Origin: Bifidobacterium callitrichidarum
Lineage (GTDB): Bacteria > Actinomycetota > Actinomycetes > Actinomycetales > Bifidobacteriaceae
Length of the DNA stretch: 43,899 bases
Reading direction: 5' to 3'
Assembly: GCF_003129905.1 (NCBI RefSeq)
Contig: NZ_QFFM01000028.1
Location: 1 to 43,899 of the forward strand
In this document: positions 43,571 through 43,899 of the stretch, one piece after another
Numbering within the stretch: the stretch's first letter is position 1
How the letters are laid out: each line of letters opens with the position of its first letter
Translations under genes and position numbers: made by a program
The notes under the pieces: generated by a model
Seen by the model: the letters and a program-made list of their open reading frames with translations, nothing else
Database searches by the model: none
Told to the model about the DNA's origin: nothing

Positions 43571-43899
43571 ATGAGTCATATCAGAGGTCGCGGCCAGCAT
43601 CGTGCAAGGCCTGCGGGAACGGGCGCGTACGGTTCGCCCAACGCAATGATGACGCTTGTCATCGTATTCGTCGTGGCGCTCGCCGTGGCATTGGGCGTCG
43701 GCATTTGGTTCGCCACGCACCACGCAGGCAGCGGGCGGACCGGTACGCCCAACCAGAGCGCCACCGCCACCATCGAGAAACCTGAGTCCACACCCAAGCC
43801 GGTCACCGAGCACCATGGCAACTCCCCGGACTGCCCGGCCACGGACTGCATCGCCATGCTCGTCAATGGCGATTTGCTGTTCCATGAGGGCCTGTGGAG
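43571..43899 (+). CDS. CapA-family (PGA_cap metallophosphoesterase) protein, 5' part only
   Basis: At least 109 aa, open at the window end. ATG 43571 follows AAGGGGAAG. Short basic cytoplasmic N-terminus (about 25 aa), one TM helix (about 26-50, MMTLVIVFVVALAVALGVGI), a Thr/Ser/Pro-rich spacer, then CIAMLVNGDLLFHEGLW, which matches the first metal-binding motif (GD...H) of CapA/PgsA-type poly-gamma-glutamate proteins. Predicted membrane-anchored surface enzyme. Confidence 0.75.
   Translation, partial: MSHIRGRGQHRARPAGTGAYGSPNAMMTLVIVFVVALAVALGVGIWFATHHAGSGRTGTPNQSATATIEKPESTPKPVTEHHGNSPDCPATDCIAMLVNGDLLFHEGLW

Overview
The window is chromosomal DNA of a high-GC Gram-positive actinobacterium, almost certainly Bifidobacterium. 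The basis is the G/C-rich third codon positions, the gene families (SenX3/RegX3-type phosphate sensing, Rv0991c-Rv0996-like synteny, FdxC-DapC pair, CIRCE-controlled solo groES), and starts that are often GTG and often leaderless. I did not assign a species. No prophage, plasmid or complete IS element is present; mobile DNA is limited to small non-autonomous repeats.

Layout. 0.2-1.5 kb: MHS-type MFS transporter. 1.7-8.5 kb: a phosphate regulon (senX3-like kinase, regX3-like regulator, pstS, pstC, pstA, pstB). PHO-box-like tandem 11-mers lie upstream of the kinase, the regulator and pstS, and a structured repeat sits between pstA and pstB. 8.5-9.2 kb: a repeat island with a 57-bp palindrome, a covarying structured repeat, three palindromes at exact 63-bp spacing and a terminal-inverted-repeat element. 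9.3-10.7 kb: AzgA/NCS2 purine permease (minus). 11.2-12.1 kb: small alpha/beta hydrolase. 12.3-13.6 kb: L10 leader, rplJ, rplL. 13.7-19.2 kb: a three-gene operon encoding an FHA-domain protein, a 1248-aa protein that looks like a DUF4011/DNA2-type helicase with a Vsr-like nuclease tail but has lost its active-site residues, and a 66-aa basic protein.

19.3-23.6 kb: SAF/CpaB-like protein, FmdB zinc ribbon, 5-formyl-THF cyclo-ligase, RimJ-like acetyltransferase and a membrane protein, in an order matching mycobacterial Rv0991c-Rv0996 but without galU and moeA/glp. 23.7-24.2 kb: CIRCE and groES. 24.4-30.0 kb: MoxR ATPase and a giant DUF58-transglutaminase fusion. 30.3-32.7 kb: trans-sulfuration enzyme and a HisC-like aminotransferase, divergent. 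33.0-34.9 kb: tRNA-Tyr, tRNA-Thr, tRNA-Met, rpmG, then murB. 35.1-38.5 kb: APC permease, 7Fe ferredoxin, DapC-like aminotransferase. 38.7-41.1 kb: dinB (minus) and an EamA exporter. 41.5-43.9 kb: tRNA-Ser, a second palindrome array with the same 63-bp period, a membrane protein, another inverted-repeat element, and the 5' end of a CapA-family gene running off the window.

Main points of interest: (1) a dispersed structured-repeat family whose stems change by compensatory substitution between copies, sometimes packaged inside 26-bp terminal inverted repeats with an 8-bp target duplication; (2) two sequence-unrelated tandem palindrome arrays sharing an exact 63-bp period; (3) the FHA / pseudo-helicase-nuclease / small-protein operon; (4) recurrent leaderless promoter architecture (TAnnnT 6-8 nt before the start codon at nine genes); (5) PHO-box autoregulation of the phosphate regulon.
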